Notes under the pieces: model-generated
Database searches by the model: none
What the model was told of the DNA's origin: nothing
Seen by the model: only the letters and a program-made list of their open reading frames with translations
Assembly (NCBI RefSeq): GCF_003696215.1
Contig: NZ_RFFG01000026.1
Coordinates: 35,837 to 99,836 of the forward strand
Length of the DNA: 64,000 nt
Reading direction: 5' to 3'
From: Actinomadura harenae
Lineage (GTDB): Bacteria; Actinomycetota; Actinomycetes; Streptosporangiales; Streptosporangiaceae
Shown here: positions 17,254 through 25,704 of the stretch, one piece after another
How the letters are laid out: every line of letters starts with the position of its first letter
Position numbering within the stretch: the first letter of the stretch is position 1
Position numbers and translations under genes: made by a program

Positions 17254-18184
17254 CGTCCACCAGCCGCAGGCGGCGCCCCGCGCGGCCACGTCCGCGGAAA
17301 GATCGCGTTCGCCTCTTGCCCGGAGCCGCGTCGGGCGGCAGAGCTTCACCGCAGGACGCGCCCGGGTGCATATGTACACCTTGATCCGCTTGTGTCCGCC
17401 TGGTCGATAATGCACATTATGTCAAGTAAGCCGGATGAGCCCCTCCCCACACCCTCCCCAACCCCCAGATCTCGACGCCTCCCTTGAGCCCGCTCCGTCC
17501 GCGCTCGTGGGAGGCGCCCTCAGGAAGATTCGCGACCGTGAAGCAAGCCGGGGCATGCAGTCGGCACCCGCGCTTCATCGCTGCGCACAAACGTGAGGCG
17601 GGTCCTCGGCGGCGCAGCAATGCCTGAGCCGCCTCGTCTGGGCTTCCCCTCACACTGCGCCACGGCTCCCCGGCTTGATCAAGATGACCGGCATTCGCAG
17701 CCGGGCGCGGTCCCCTCGTCGACTCCCCCACGTTTAGGCCTCTTGAGCACGTGGCGCCTGCTCGCTTGCACGGCAAACCGAACAGAAGTCCGTCTGATGC
17801 GCCAGGACCTGACCCGTCCGGTGTCACGCCCCGGCCGACGGCGACCGTGTGGAGGTCGCGCGTCTCTCCGAGACTGTGGTTGGAGTCCGCACCAGCAAAG
17901 AAGACCCCCATGGTCCACGGCTGGCGCCGGCTCCGGCTGTCGCCCGGCGGGCTCAGGGAGGCTGTCCGTACGGGCTGCCCCTGAGCGCGAGTAGCCCCCA
18001 CCCAGGAAGCTAAGTCGGGGGTCCGCCCTACGCCTTTCCTCACTCGGCGTCTGGTGCTGGTCACTGTCGGCTTCACTGGTCTATCGCGTTGGGCACTGGC
18101 GGACGCCCGCTGCGCCACAGATGATCAGATCGCTCGTTCACGACTTCGCCTCGACACGCGCGTGTGGCGGCGGGAGGGCCCGGC
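17254..18184. other. Long stretch without an intact gene
   Basis: About 930 bases. The only ordered feature is the ATAATG palindrome at 17407-17420 with a 22-codon stub. The long reverse frame at 17417-18118 is arginine/glycine-rich and not protein-like. Confidence 0.4.
17407..17420. promoter_or_regulatory. 14-bp palindromic operator next to a gene stub
   Basis: ATAATGCACATTAT is a perfect AT-rich palindrome in a very GC-rich context, the typical size of a MarR/ArsR/TetR-type operator. The ATG inside its right end begins a 22-codon stub (MSSKPDEPLPTPS) that stops at 17487. The original autoregulated gene has probably been deleted, leaving its operator. Confidence 0.5.
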
Positions 18185-18457
18185 ATGGACCAAGCCAGCA
18201 CCAGTACAGGAACGCCCTGGGGATGGGGCAGGATGACCGACCGACTCCCCCTCGGCTCGCCGTCGTATGTGAGGGTGGAGCTGGACCCGGTGACGCAGTG
18301 CGCGCGGTACTACGACGGTGCGGGGCAGGTCATTGAGATGGGCCGGCACGGGACCAGCAAGACTCGAGGCACCGCGTCCCTGTCCGGTGGAGGTGACGGG
18401 AGTTCGCCCTCGGAGCAGACTCAGGACGACAACACCACCGACTACGAGTCCGACTGA
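18185..18457 (+). CDS. ATP-grasp-modified RiPP precursor peptide
   Basis: A 90-residue peptide. I chose the ATG at 18185 (GGGAGGG upstream) because it keeps the leader motif PWGWGRM at 11-17. The family pattern follows: SYVRVELDPVTQCARYYD and IEMGRHGTS at about 27-57, then a short core with Thr/Ser donors and Asp/Glu acceptors (SSPSEQTQDDNTTDYESD at the end). These are hallmarks of actinomycete 'putative ATP-grasp-modified RiPP' precursors, the group containing the aspartimidylated graspetides fuscimiditide and amycolimiditide. The ligase starts four bases after its stop. Expected modification is omega-ester or omega-amide macrocycles in the core. Confidence 0.8.
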   Translation: MDQASTSTGTPWGWGRMTDRLPLGSPSYVRVELDPVTQCARYYDGAGQVIEMGRHGTSKTRGTASLSGGGDGSSPSEQTQDDNTTDYESD

Positions 18458-18461
18458 CCTG

Positions 18462-19382
18462 GTGTCCACCGACCGCCGGCGCGACACCGTCCTGGTGGTG
18501 ACCAGCCTTGAGGATGTGACCGCGGATCTGGTCATCGCCGCGCTCGACGGCCGCGGCGTTCCGGTCGTGCGTGCCGACCCCGCCGACATCGGGGCCGGGC
18601 TCGGGTTCGCCGCCCGGATCGGCGGCGGCGTTACTGCCTGGGACGGTGTCCTGCGCACCACCTCTCGGGCGCTGGGGCTCGGCAGGGTCGGGTCGGTGTA
18701 CCACCGGCGGCCGGGACCGTGGCGGTTCGACTCTTTGGAGCCGCGGGTGCGGGAATTCGCGATCCGCGAGGCCCGGCCGGCCTGTCGGGGCTGCTGGCGC
18801 ACCTTGTACAAACCTGCCCGGCTTCAGGTCGCCGCTGAGCTCGGCTTCGCCGTCCCGGCGACACTGATCACCAACGAGCCTGCCGAGGCCAAGTCTTTCG
18901 CAGTCGACAACGCCCCCGTGGTCTACAAGACCTTCCGCGGGGTGCCGCCTGAGGGCGGGCACGCGGGTGCGATCTGGACCCAGCGGATCCAAGCCGGTGA
19001 CCTGGACGCTTCGATCGGCGTCACAGCCCACCTGTATCAGGCGGAGATCGACAAGGCCGCCGATGTCCGTATCACTGTCGTCGGCCACCGCGTCTTCGCC
19101 ACAGCGATCACCACACCCGATGGGAGGCTGGACTGGCGCGCATCCGACTGGGACCAGCTGATCTGCGAGCCGTTCCCCGTCCCAGCAGACCTTCGAGGGT
19201 TGCTGCGCTCCCATCTGGACTGCTTCGGGCTGGAGTTCGGCTGCTTCGACCTCGCGCTCGACCATGCCGGCAAGCTCTGGTTCATCGAGATGAACCCCAA
19301 CGGACAGTGGGGATTCTTGCCCGACTTCGAGGCCATCGCTGATGCCTTCGCCGCTCTGCTGCAGGCAGGATGTGACCCATGA
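18462..19382 (+). CDS. ATP-grasp ribosomal peptide maturase
   Basis: A 306-residue ATP-grasp ligase starting at GTG 18462. VPATLITNEP (131-140) and VVYKTFRG with Lys156 belong to the ATP-grasp lid region; FIEMNPNGQWGFLPD (275-289) supplies the Mg-binding Glu/Asn residues. The family (MdnC, ThfB types) joins Asp/Glu side chains to Thr/Ser/Lys in the precursor core. An oddity: between residues 100 and 120 (REARPACRGCWRTLYKPARL) I do not see the 'W.NHP...A..KP' segment expected before the KP motif. A different frame there reads GLSGLLAHL, so a small shift plus deletion is possible. It precedes the methyltransferase with an ATGA overlap. Confidence 0.8.
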   Translation: MSTDRRRDTVLVVTSLEDVTADLVIAALDGRGVPVVRADPADIGAGLGFAARIGGGVTAWDGVLRTTSRALGLGRVGSVYHRRPGPWRFDSLEPRVREFAIREARPACRGCWRTLYKPARLQVAAELGFAVPATLITNEPAEAKSFAVDNAPVVYKTFRGVPPEGGHAGAIWTQRIQAGDLDASIGVTAHLYQAEIDKAADVRITVVGHRVFATAITTPDGRLDWRASDWDQLICEPFPVPADLRGLLRSHLDCFGLEFGCFDLALDHAGKLWFIEMNPNGQWGFLPDFEAIADAFAALLQAGCDP

Positions 19383-20638
19383 CCGGCACGCGCCCTGACA
19401 TCGACGCCGACAGCGCCCCCCATGGGGCCGAGGCGGGTGCCGACGCGGCGGCAGTACCGCTGCGTGCGGCGTTGGCCGAGAACCTGGCCGGCCAGGGCGT
19501 GCTGGACTCCCCCGCGTGGCGAAGCGCTGTTGAGACAGTCCCCCGGCACCGGTTCGTCGCCGGTTTCTACGCTCCGTCCGGCCATGCGGACGGGCTGACG
19601 GTCTGGGAGCCGGTCACCGCCCGCGCTGCCCCCGCGCGATGGCTGGAGACCGTGTACAGCGACACCACCCTGATCACCCAGTTCGACGGCGACGAACCTG
19701 ATTGGACTCACCCGGCCGCCCGGCTCGGGGGCGCGCCGACCTCTTCGTCGACGCTGCCGTCGCTGGTCGTGCAGATGTGGGCTGACGCTGGCCTGGCCGA
19801 CGGGCACAATGTTCTGGAGGTCGGCACGGGCACCGGGTACTCCACGGCGCTGGCCTGCCAGCGCCTCGCCGGCACCGGGGAGGTGACTTCCATCGAGGTC
19901 GATCCCCGTCGGCTCGAGCAGGCCGCTGGTGCCCTTTACGGGTGCGGGTACTCCCCCGACTTGGCGGTCGCCGACGGTCTGTGGGGGTACTGGCCCTCAG
20001 CCCCGTTCGATCGGATCGTGGCCGCCTGTTCTGTGCGCCGTGTGCCTTCCGCGTGGCTGGCGCAGACCACGCCGGGCGGGAGAATCCTCACCACCCTGTC
20101 CGGTTGGCTGTACGGGTATGCGCGGGTGCTGCTCACCGTCACGGGCTCCCATATCGCGGAAGGGCCGCTGCTGCCCGGCACGATCTCGTTCATGGCCGCC
20201 CGCCGGCACGAACGCCCCGCCCCTGGCAACCCCGCGCACTGGGCGCACCTCACCTCCGCCTCCCCCGCCCGTGAGGCCCGCCACGCCCCCACCCGCCTGG
20301 ACGAGGCCACCCTCACCGGGTTCTTCGCCAGGTTCCTCGCCCAGCTCGCCGCGCCGAACGCCCAGGTCGCTACCCAGCCCGTCGACGGCGGCCGGGATGT
20401 GCGGCACCTGCTGGACGTCACCACCGGCTCGGCCGCGACCCTCACCGCTACCACCGGCGGCGGATACAACGTCCGCCAGGCGGGCCCCCGGCGGCTGTGG
20501 GACGACATAGAAACCGCCTGGGACGCCTGGGACCACGCCGGACGACCCGGCCCCGAAGCCTTCCGCATGCGGATCGACCAAGACCGGCAGACCATCACCA
20601 ACCCGCATTTCCCCGAGCTGACCTTCACACTGCCGTGA
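19379..20638 (+). CDS. PIMT-like methyltransferase of the ATP-grasp peptide system
   Basis: A 419-residue SAM methyltransferase related to protein-L-isoaspartate O-methyltransferase (PIMT). VLEVGTGTGYS at 145-155 is the SAM-binding motif I, and TSSSTLPSLV (121-130) matches the substrate-side loop of PIMT. The C-terminal 130 residues form an extra domain typical of the version linked to ATP-grasp RiPPs ('methyltransferase of ATP-grasp peptide maturase system'). In fuscimiditide-type systems the enzyme methylates an Asp in the cyclised peptide to drive aspartimide formation. The four-base overlap with the ligase gene and the precursor upstream give an A-B-M operon. Confidence 0.85.
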   Translation: MTGTRPDIDADSAPHGAEAGADAAAVPLRAALAENLAGQGVLDSPAWRSAVETVPRHRFVAGFYAPSGHADGLTVWEPVTARAAPARWLETVYSDTTLITQFDGDEPDWTHPAARLGGAPTSSSTLPSLVVQMWADAGLADGHNVLEVGTGTGYSTALACQRLAGTGEVTSIEVDPRRLEQAAGALYGCGYSPDLAVADGLWGYWPSAPFDRIVAACSVRRVPSAWLAQTTPGGRILTTLSGWLYGYARVLLTVTGSHIAEGPLLPGTISFMAARRHERPAPGNPAHWAHLTSASPAREARHAPTRLDEATLTGFFARFLAQLAAPNAQVATQPVDGGRDVRHLLDVTTGSAATLTATTGGGYNVRQAGPRRLWDDIETAWDAWDHAGRPGPEAFRMRIDQDRQTITNPHFPELTFTLP

Positions 20639-21207
20639 CGTCTTCGACCAGCTGGCTCCCCGCCCCGTCGGCCGGAGCTCGCCACACCGGCGTCCGGCCC
20701 TGGCCTTGTCTTGTGAGAGGGCCGCACGAACGACGGACCGCTTCGGCGGTTCTCCCACCGGCGTCTCCCCCATTGGCAAATGCCTGTCTTCCCCCCCGCC
20801 CGAAGGGCCCACCTTCCCGGGCGTTGAGGCCGAGGCGCCAAGCAGGATGACCACGCCGGGCGCCGATATTCATCATCTGCCTAGGTAGATGGGGTGAAGA
20901 AGGGGGGAGAGAAGTTCGGGTCGGTGGTCGAACCCGTTGGTCGGCGTGCTCGCGCAGCCCGGGAGGGTGAACGAGGTCAGGCGGGTGTGCCAGTTGAAGC
21001 TGCCATTGGCCGGCTCGGCCTGGCGCCTTAGGGGGCGATCCGGTCCAGGTAGGTGTCGAGGGCCGCCTCGAGCTCAGCCGGGGCGAGTGTTCCCAGCGCT
21101 GAACCGGCCGCTCAACGCGCTCGGCGGGGCGGCGGGTTCCTGACGCGCACGGCGCTGCGGACGATTCCCGACGCCACCGGGCACGGCGGGCGTTCCTTAC
21201 GCCCGAC
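20639..21207. other. Intergenic stretch after the RiPP cluster
   Basis: No intact gene. On the minus strand at 21028-21096 a short tail reads LGTLAPAELEAALDTYLDRI and stops at TAA; it is the C-terminal end of a lost regulator- or toxin-like gene. A 7-bp hairpin (CGGGCGT/ACGCCCG) lies immediately before the recombinase ATG. Confidence 0.4.
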
Positions 21208-22458
21208 ATGGCTGAGCTCCCTCTCCACTCCGACGGTGCGTCCGTCTTCCAGTCGCACCGTGGTCATGATCTTCGGACGCCGACCGGGTCCGGCGTCGCC
21301 GGGGCATCTCGCGCCCCGGCCGTCGACATGATCGGTGATGAAGACGCTCCCGGCCCCGTTGCTGCGGACGTCGTCCGGCCCGTGACGCTGCTCCCCGCCA
21401 CGTCCTCGACCGACTCGTCCAGCGCCCTGGTGGGCGGTGTGGTGGCGTCGATACCGGTGGATCCTTCGCCTGCCGCGCGCGGCGTCGCCGGGGGTGAGCG
21501 GCCACGGGAGGAGTTGTCGGCCGGTGCCGCCGAGCGTATCCGGGAGTCCCTGGCCTCCAGCACCCGCACCGTGTACGAGCGGGAGTGGGCGGGATGGGTG
21601 CGGTGGTGTTACCTGACCGGGCACCAGCCGCTGCCCGCGAGCGCCGAGGCCCTGGCCAACTACCTCGATCACCTGTCCCGCCAGCCGACTCGGCGCGGCA
21701 CGCCCCCGGCGCCCGGCACCCTGGACAAGGTGCTGGGTGCGTTGCAGGCGGTGCACAAGCTCGCTGGTGCTCCCGCCGACACCCGCTTGGCGCGGCTGGT
21801 GCTGCGCACCTACCGCCGCGAGCACGCCAAGGCGCGCCGCGCCGAATCCCTGCCGGTCCGGCGTCAGTCCCTGCCCATCGGCGACCGCCTGGTGGGCGTA
21901 CTGATCGCCTCGCTTTTGAAAGCCGAGGAAGAGCAGGCGCTCCCCGCGGTGCGGGTGCGGCGAGACCAGTGCGCGCTGCTGCACAGCAAGACCGACCAGG
22001 ACGCCGACGGCAGCATCCACCATCTGCCCAACCGATCGAACGCTGCGACCTGCCCGGTCCGGGTCACCCGCGCCTGGATCGCCGCGCTGGACAAGCAGCG
22101 CATCACCTCGGGGCCGTTGCTGCGCGGCGTGGACCGCAGCGGCCGCATCGCCGGAACCGCCGAGTACGCCGGGCCCAAGCACGTCGGGCGGCTGTCCGAC
22201 CAGGCTCTCAACGACCTGCTCCGCACCGCGTTGGACCTGGCCGACAAGGACGAGTCCAACGGCTTCGTTCTCGCCGATCCACGGCGCTACAGCTGGCACG
22301 GGCTGCGCGCCGGGTTCGCCACCACCGCGGCTCGCAACAACACCGCCCCGGAGACCATCGCGCGCCACGTCCGCTGGACTTCGGTGGCGACCGTGATGCG
22401 GTACTGGCGCGACGGCGATGACCAGGTCAACACCCCGGTCGCCAAGTTCGACCTGTGA
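21208..22458 (+). CDS. Tyrosine-type site-specific recombinase (possibly defective)
   Basis: A 416-residue integrase-like protein. After about 100 disordered residues, an N-terminal SAM-like core-binding domain spans ERIRESLASSTRTVYEREW to about residue 200. The C-terminal catalytic domain carries LLHSKTDQDADG (the conserved lysine strand), WHGLRAGFATTAA (H-x-x-R) and RHVRWTSVATVMRYW with the likely nucleophile Tyr. The first catalytic Arg, usually in an 'ALRRSEL' box before the SKTDQ strand, is not recognisable; the text there is LLKAEEEQALPAVRVRRDQ. The enzyme may be inactive or unusual. No convincing att sites. The true start is uncertain. Confidence 0.7.
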   Translation: MAELPLHSDGASVFQSHRGHDLRTPTGSGVAGASRAPAVDMIGDEDAPGPVAADVVRPVTLLPATSSTDSSSALVGGVVASIPVDPSPAARGVAGGERPREELSAGAAERIRESLASSTRTVYEREWAGWVRWCYLTGHQPLPASAEALANYLDHLSRQPTRRGTPPAPGTLDKVLGALQAVHKLAGAPADTRLARLVLRTYRREHAKARRAESLPVRRQSLPIGDRLVGVLIASLLKAEEEQALPAVRVRRDQCALLHSKTDQDADGSIHHLPNRSNAATCPVRVTRAWIAALDKQRITSGPLLRGVDRSGRIAGTAEYAGPKHVGRLSDQALNDLLRTALDLADKDESNGFVLADPRRYSWHGLRAGFATTAARNNTAPETIARHVRWTSVATVMRYWRDGDDQVNTPVAKFDL

Positions 22459-22992
22459 CCTGCCCCGGCCGAGGGCGGTGGCCGTGGCGGGCGCAGGGGA
22501 CGGTCCTTGTGCAGGGCCTGGGATGGCGCGATGAATAGGGGCGCGGTCGGGGGACGGGGTCGGGGTGCCCGCCGGACTCCGGTCCCTCTCTCCTCGTGTA
22601 CCGCTGCCCAACGGGCGCGCCCGGGACGGCGGGCCGTTCGCCGGACGCGCCGCGCGAGACGATGAGTTCTGCCGGATCGGCCCTGGCGGCCGACTGGCGG
22701 AAGGGGCGCCTTCGGTGGGCGGGACGTCCTGGGGCATCCGCTGGACGTGGCGCGCCTGCAGCAGGCGGTGGACGTGCTTGCGGGTCCAGATGGTCTTGCC
22801 GCCGGGCGTGGGCACGCCAGCGGCGGTCAGCTTGATGCCGACGCCCTGAAGGCTGAGGCCCGCGCGGCGCAGCGCGAGCACCTCGGCGACCACCTCGGGC
22901 GGGCAGGACGGCGGACGCCCACGCCGTGCGCCTGGGGCCGACTCCGGCGGCGGGCTGCCCGAGGACGGGATCGGGGCGGGTTCCATCGTCAC
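22459..22992 (-). CDS. Recombinase-type DNA-binding domain protein, 3' end unclear
   Basis: Starts with a GTG at 22992 overlapping the stop of the small membrane-protein gene (GTGA). The first 70 residues hold a helix-turn-helix module: RRGRPPSCPPEVVAEVLALR, then GVGIKLTAAGVPTPGGKTIW and TRKHVHRLLQ. This is the 'recombinase' DNA-binding domain seen at the C-terminus of serine integrases and in stand-alone element proteins. Beyond about residue 95 the frame becomes Pro/Ser/Arg-rich and stays open to 21112, antisense to the tyrosine recombinase, so the natural end is probably lost or frameshifted. I give the interval up to the recombinase stop only. Confidence 0.5.
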
Positions 22993-23222
22993 CGCGACCC
23001 GCGCCGCACCAGCTGACGAACGAAATCCAGTTGTGCTCTGAGCGCCTGCAAGTACAGGCGCGCCGTCGCCAGGTCCTGGCAGCGCAGCAGCGCGCGCAGG
23101 GTGAAGCCGAGGAAGATCAGGACCGCCAGGACGGCGCAACTGATCAGTGTGAGGACGACGCCGACGATCCAGCCCGCCATCGGGCCTGCCTCGGCGACCA
23201 GGCGAAGAAGCTCCGTGAGCAC
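22989..23222 (-). CDS. Small single-pass membrane protein
   Basis: A 77-residue protein from a GTG at 23222. One long hydrophobic segment (GWIVGVVLTLISCAVLAVLI, about residues 17-37) is followed by a basic amphipathic tail (RLYLQALRAQLDFVRQL). It is the middle gene of a three-gene minus-strand operon: 40 bases after the 242-residue gene and overlapping the helix-turn-helix gene by four bases. Its ribosome binding site GGGGAGAG lies inside the right arm of a perfect 12-bp hairpin, so translation may be controlled by RNA folding. Function unknown; small membrane proteins of this type occur in actinomycete integrative elements. Confidence 0.65.
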   Translation of the reverse strand: MLTELLRLVAEAGPMAGWIVGVVLTLISCAVLAVLIFLGFTLRALLRCQDLATARLYLQALRAQLDFVRQLVRRGSR

Positions 23223-23225
23223 CTG

Positions 23226-23257
23226 CTGCTCTCCCCGTACTCGTGCGGGGAGAGCAG
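23226..23257 (-). promoter_or_regulatory. 12-bp inverted repeat that sequesters a ribosome binding site
   Basis: CTGCTCTCCCCG and CGGGGAGAGCAG are separated by 8 bases, directly between the 242-residue gene and the 77-residue gene. On the transcribed (minus) strand the 3' arm contains the ribosome binding site of the downstream gene, immediately before its GTG. It may act as an intrinsic terminator/attenuator or as a translational switch. Confidence 0.6.
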
Positions 23258-23262
23258 GAGCG

Positions 23263-23991
23263 TCACACCGCTGCCAGGCTCCTCCCCGCTATCTGGTCCA
23301 ATAGCGATAGGGGTAGGGAGAGACCATCGGAGGGTTCACCACGCCGCCCGAAGCGGCGGACAGTAGCGAGCAGCACAGAGGTGAAGTCGGTCTGGTCGAA
23401 GACGCGGGTCAGCGCGATCAGCAGCAGCACCCGCAGGCGCCGCAGCAGAATCAGGACGCCGCTGAGGAACTGCCAGAGCGCCTCCAACGTGGCCTCGGCA
23501 ACCTGCTGGCTCACCCGAACGCTCCAGCGCTCGACCGGCCTGTCGAGGGGCGGAGTGGCGACGTCCACGTTGGGCACTGGTGCGGACGGCCGGTGCAGCA
23601 CGGTGATGCGGACCGGCGTCCACCCGGGCCGCCAAAACAGGCCGTCCCTCAATGCGTAGACCGCCTGGCCCATGGTGGCGCTGAACCCGGGCCAGCGCGC
23701 CGGTGCCGACCGGGCAGCGCAAATGGCCCTGGTACTGAGGGCGGAACGAGCGCCCGTCAGACCGGTCCGTGATGCGGCGTGCCTGACAACAGGCAGGCGA
23801 GAACGCTTCTTGGAACCGGGGACGAAGCAGGCGCCGAACGCCTCCTCTTTGAGGAGATCCCATAGCGCAACAGCCCACTCGAACAAGGCCGGATTGGCAT
23901 CGATGCCTTCGCAGGAAAGGACGGGCGAACTGATCCGCAGGTCCTGCATGCCCACGAAGCCACTGGACCATGGCACCACGAGCTGGATCAT
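23263..23991 (-). CDS. Hypothetical protein, 242 aa, first gene of a three-gene operon
   Basis: Starts at the ATG at 23991 (MIQLVVPWSSGFVGMQDLRI) with GTGAGGAC upstream. The first 60 residues (NPALFEWAVALWDLLKEEAFG) and the last 90 (EALWQFLSGVLILLRRLRVLL) look like protein. The hydrophobic stretch near 175-195 may contact the membrane. The middle is arginine/alanine-rich and could hide compensating frameshifts. No family recognised. It is followed by a hairpin, the small membrane protein and the helix-turn-helix protein, so the three are likely one unit. Confidence 0.5.
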   Translation of the reverse strand: MIQLVVPWSSGFVGMQDLRISSPVLSCEGIDANPALFEWAVALWDLLKEEAFGACFVPGSKKRSRLPVVRHAASRTGLTGARSALSTRAICAARSAPARWPGFSATMGQAVYALRDGLFWRPGWTPVRITVLHRPSAPVPNVDVATPPLDRPVERWSVRVSQQVAEATLEALWQFLSGVLILLRRLRVLLLIALTRVFDQTDFTSVLLATVRRFGRRGEPSDGLSLPLSLLDQIAGRSLAAV

Positions 23992-24264
23992 GTCCTCACC
24001 CCCTGCCCTGGCGCTCCCTCTTTGGCTAGCTCTGTGTCAGCGACCCTAGCCGCAGCGCGCGTCCGGGCGCGCGCGGTGATTCGAACAGGTGTCCCCCTAA
24101 ATCTCCCGACATGGTGCCCCGAACGTCTCCGTCTCCTGGCCCCGTCCGGCCGGACCAGCTCCCCCGCCTGTCGCCGCAACCAAGCTCGACCTCCGGTCGC
24201 CGGGAGGGTTCCTGCGCAGCGACAGAGTCTTCACGCCGTAGATTCCTTTAGGTGCGCGGGGTAA

Positions 24265-25143
24265 GAGAGGCTCCGTGGGCAGGACCGGCTGATCGGAGGC
24301 ACGGGTCTCCTCCAGCAGGGGCAGCGGTTGCTGGAGCGTGCGCGGGCGATGCTTGACGAATGCGACTTCACCGCCCAGATCGGCGGTGATCTCCTGGTCG
24401 TGACGGCCGACCTTGGGATCGTCACGGCCTGGCTCGCGTACGACGCGGGCGACCAGAATCTCGCGCGGACCCTCTACAAGGACGCAGCGCTACTGGCCCA
24501 GTGCTCGGGAGACCCCGAGGTCCAAGTGCACTTGCACGCGAACATGGCGCAGCAGGCCACGTACCTCGCCCGGACGACGGGGCGGAAGGGCACAGCACGC
24601 GAGGCGCTCCGCTTTGCCCAGCAGGCCGAGGTCGCGGCCCGGCATCTGCCGTCCGCGACGTTGCAGGCGCTCATCGCACTCCGGCAGGCCCTCGCGCATG
24701 CCGAGCTCGGCGATGAGGTCGCATTCCGTCGAACAATCGGGCGGGCGCGCGACGAGGTCGACCGCGGCCGGCACGACTCCGATCAAAGCTGGACGCTGTT
24801 CGTGGGCCATTCGGAGATCACGGGCTATGAGGCGATCGGCTACGGCGCGCTCGGCCGGCCGGAGCGTGCCACGGGCCTGTACCGGCAGGTCCTGGAGCAC
24901 GACCGGTCGCCCCGGGATCTGGCCTACTACCGTGCGCGGCTTGCCGGTAGCCTCACGCAAGTCGGGGACACCTCCGGCGCCATCGAGGAAGGGCTCGCGG
25001 TGCTCCCTGGGCTCATGGAGGGGACCATGACGTCCGGGCGGGTCCTGCGCGAGCTGCGACCCGTACGGGACGCGGCAGAGACCCGCGCCGAGGAGTTCCG
25101 CGAGCAGTACGACCGGGCCGAGGCCATGCTGGCCAGCGCGTAA
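24265..25143 (+). pseudogene. 5'-truncated XRE-TPR regulator
   Basis: The open frame from 24265 (just after an in-frame TAA) encodes only the C-terminal TPR half of a large actinomycete regulator. It contains GGTGLLQQGQRLLERARAML, WLAYDAGDQNLARTLYKDA and GRPERATGLYRQVLEHD, the repeated 'A..LY..AL' TPR pattern. The helix-turn-helix and the first half of the protein are missing and no good start codon or ribosome binding site is present (candidate TTG at 24328). It ends 15 bases before a GNAT gene, a common partner of such regulators. Probably a deletion remnant, although a shortened TPR protein could still be made. Confidence 0.6.
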
Positions 25144-25158
25144 CGGAGGGGCGATTCA

Positions 25159-25704
25159 GTGGCTGTGACGTTCGAGCACTTCAACGGCGAACAGGCCCGT
25201 GCGCGGCGAGACGACGTCGCCGACATCCACCGCGACGCCTACAGCAAGAAGATCGCCGAGGGCGACCGGTTCGCCGCCGGTCAGGCGTTCATGAAGCGGT
25301 TCGACGCCTACACCGAACGCGACGGATTCGATCTGGTGATCGCCTATGAGGAAGGGCGTCCGGCCGGGCAGGCGTGGGGATGGCCGCTCCCTGCCGACAC
25401 CGGCTGGTGGGGCGGTCTGCTGACGCCAGTTGAGCCGGGCTATCTGGACGAGGACGGCACACGCACGTTCGCCCTGTCGGAGCTGATGGTCCGGCAGGAG
25501 TCCTCCGGCCAGGGCGCGGGCCACAAGCTCCACAACGAGTTGCTGAACGGTCGACCCGAACAGCGTTGCACGCTGCTGGTGCGTCCCACGAACGACGCCT
25601 ATGAGGCGTACCGGCGGTGGGGCTGGAAGACCATCGGGCAACTTCGCCCGAACATGCCTGACGCGCCGACGTTCGATGTGCTGATGCTCGACCTCCCGCT
25701 GTGA
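25159..25704 (+). CDS. GNAT-family N-acetyltransferase
   Basis: A 181-residue protein starting at GTG 25159. The acetyl-CoA loop is RQESSGQGAGHKLHNELL (about 114-131), variant Q-x-x-G-x-G/A, and the C-terminal NDAYEAYRRWGWKTIG matches the usual GNAT 'N..A...Y...GF' motif. The N-terminus (HIHRDAY-like ADIHRDAYSKKI) is typical of a small actinomycete GNAT group found next to XRE-TPR regulators. Acceptor unknown. It follows the truncated regulator by 15 bases, so it was probably in its operon. Confidence 0.75.
   Translation: MAVTFEHFNGEQARARRDDVADIHRDAYSKKIAEGDRFAAGQAFMKRFDAYTERDGFDLVIAYEEGRPAGQAWGWPLPADTGWWGGLLTPVEPGYLDEDGTRTFALSELMVRQESSGQGAGHKLHNELLNGRPEQRCTLLVRPTNDAYEAYRRWGWKTIGQLRPNMPDAPTFDVLMLDLPL

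Noticed and set aside
17417..18118. A 233-codon minus-strand frame in the gap before the RiPP cluster
   Set aside because: Arg/Gly/Pro-rich, no ribosome binding site, no recognisable motif.
21112..23139. A 675-codon minus-strand open frame
   Set aside because: Only its first 100 codons after 22992 look like protein. The rest is antisense to the tyrosine recombinase and open because of GC-biased third positions.
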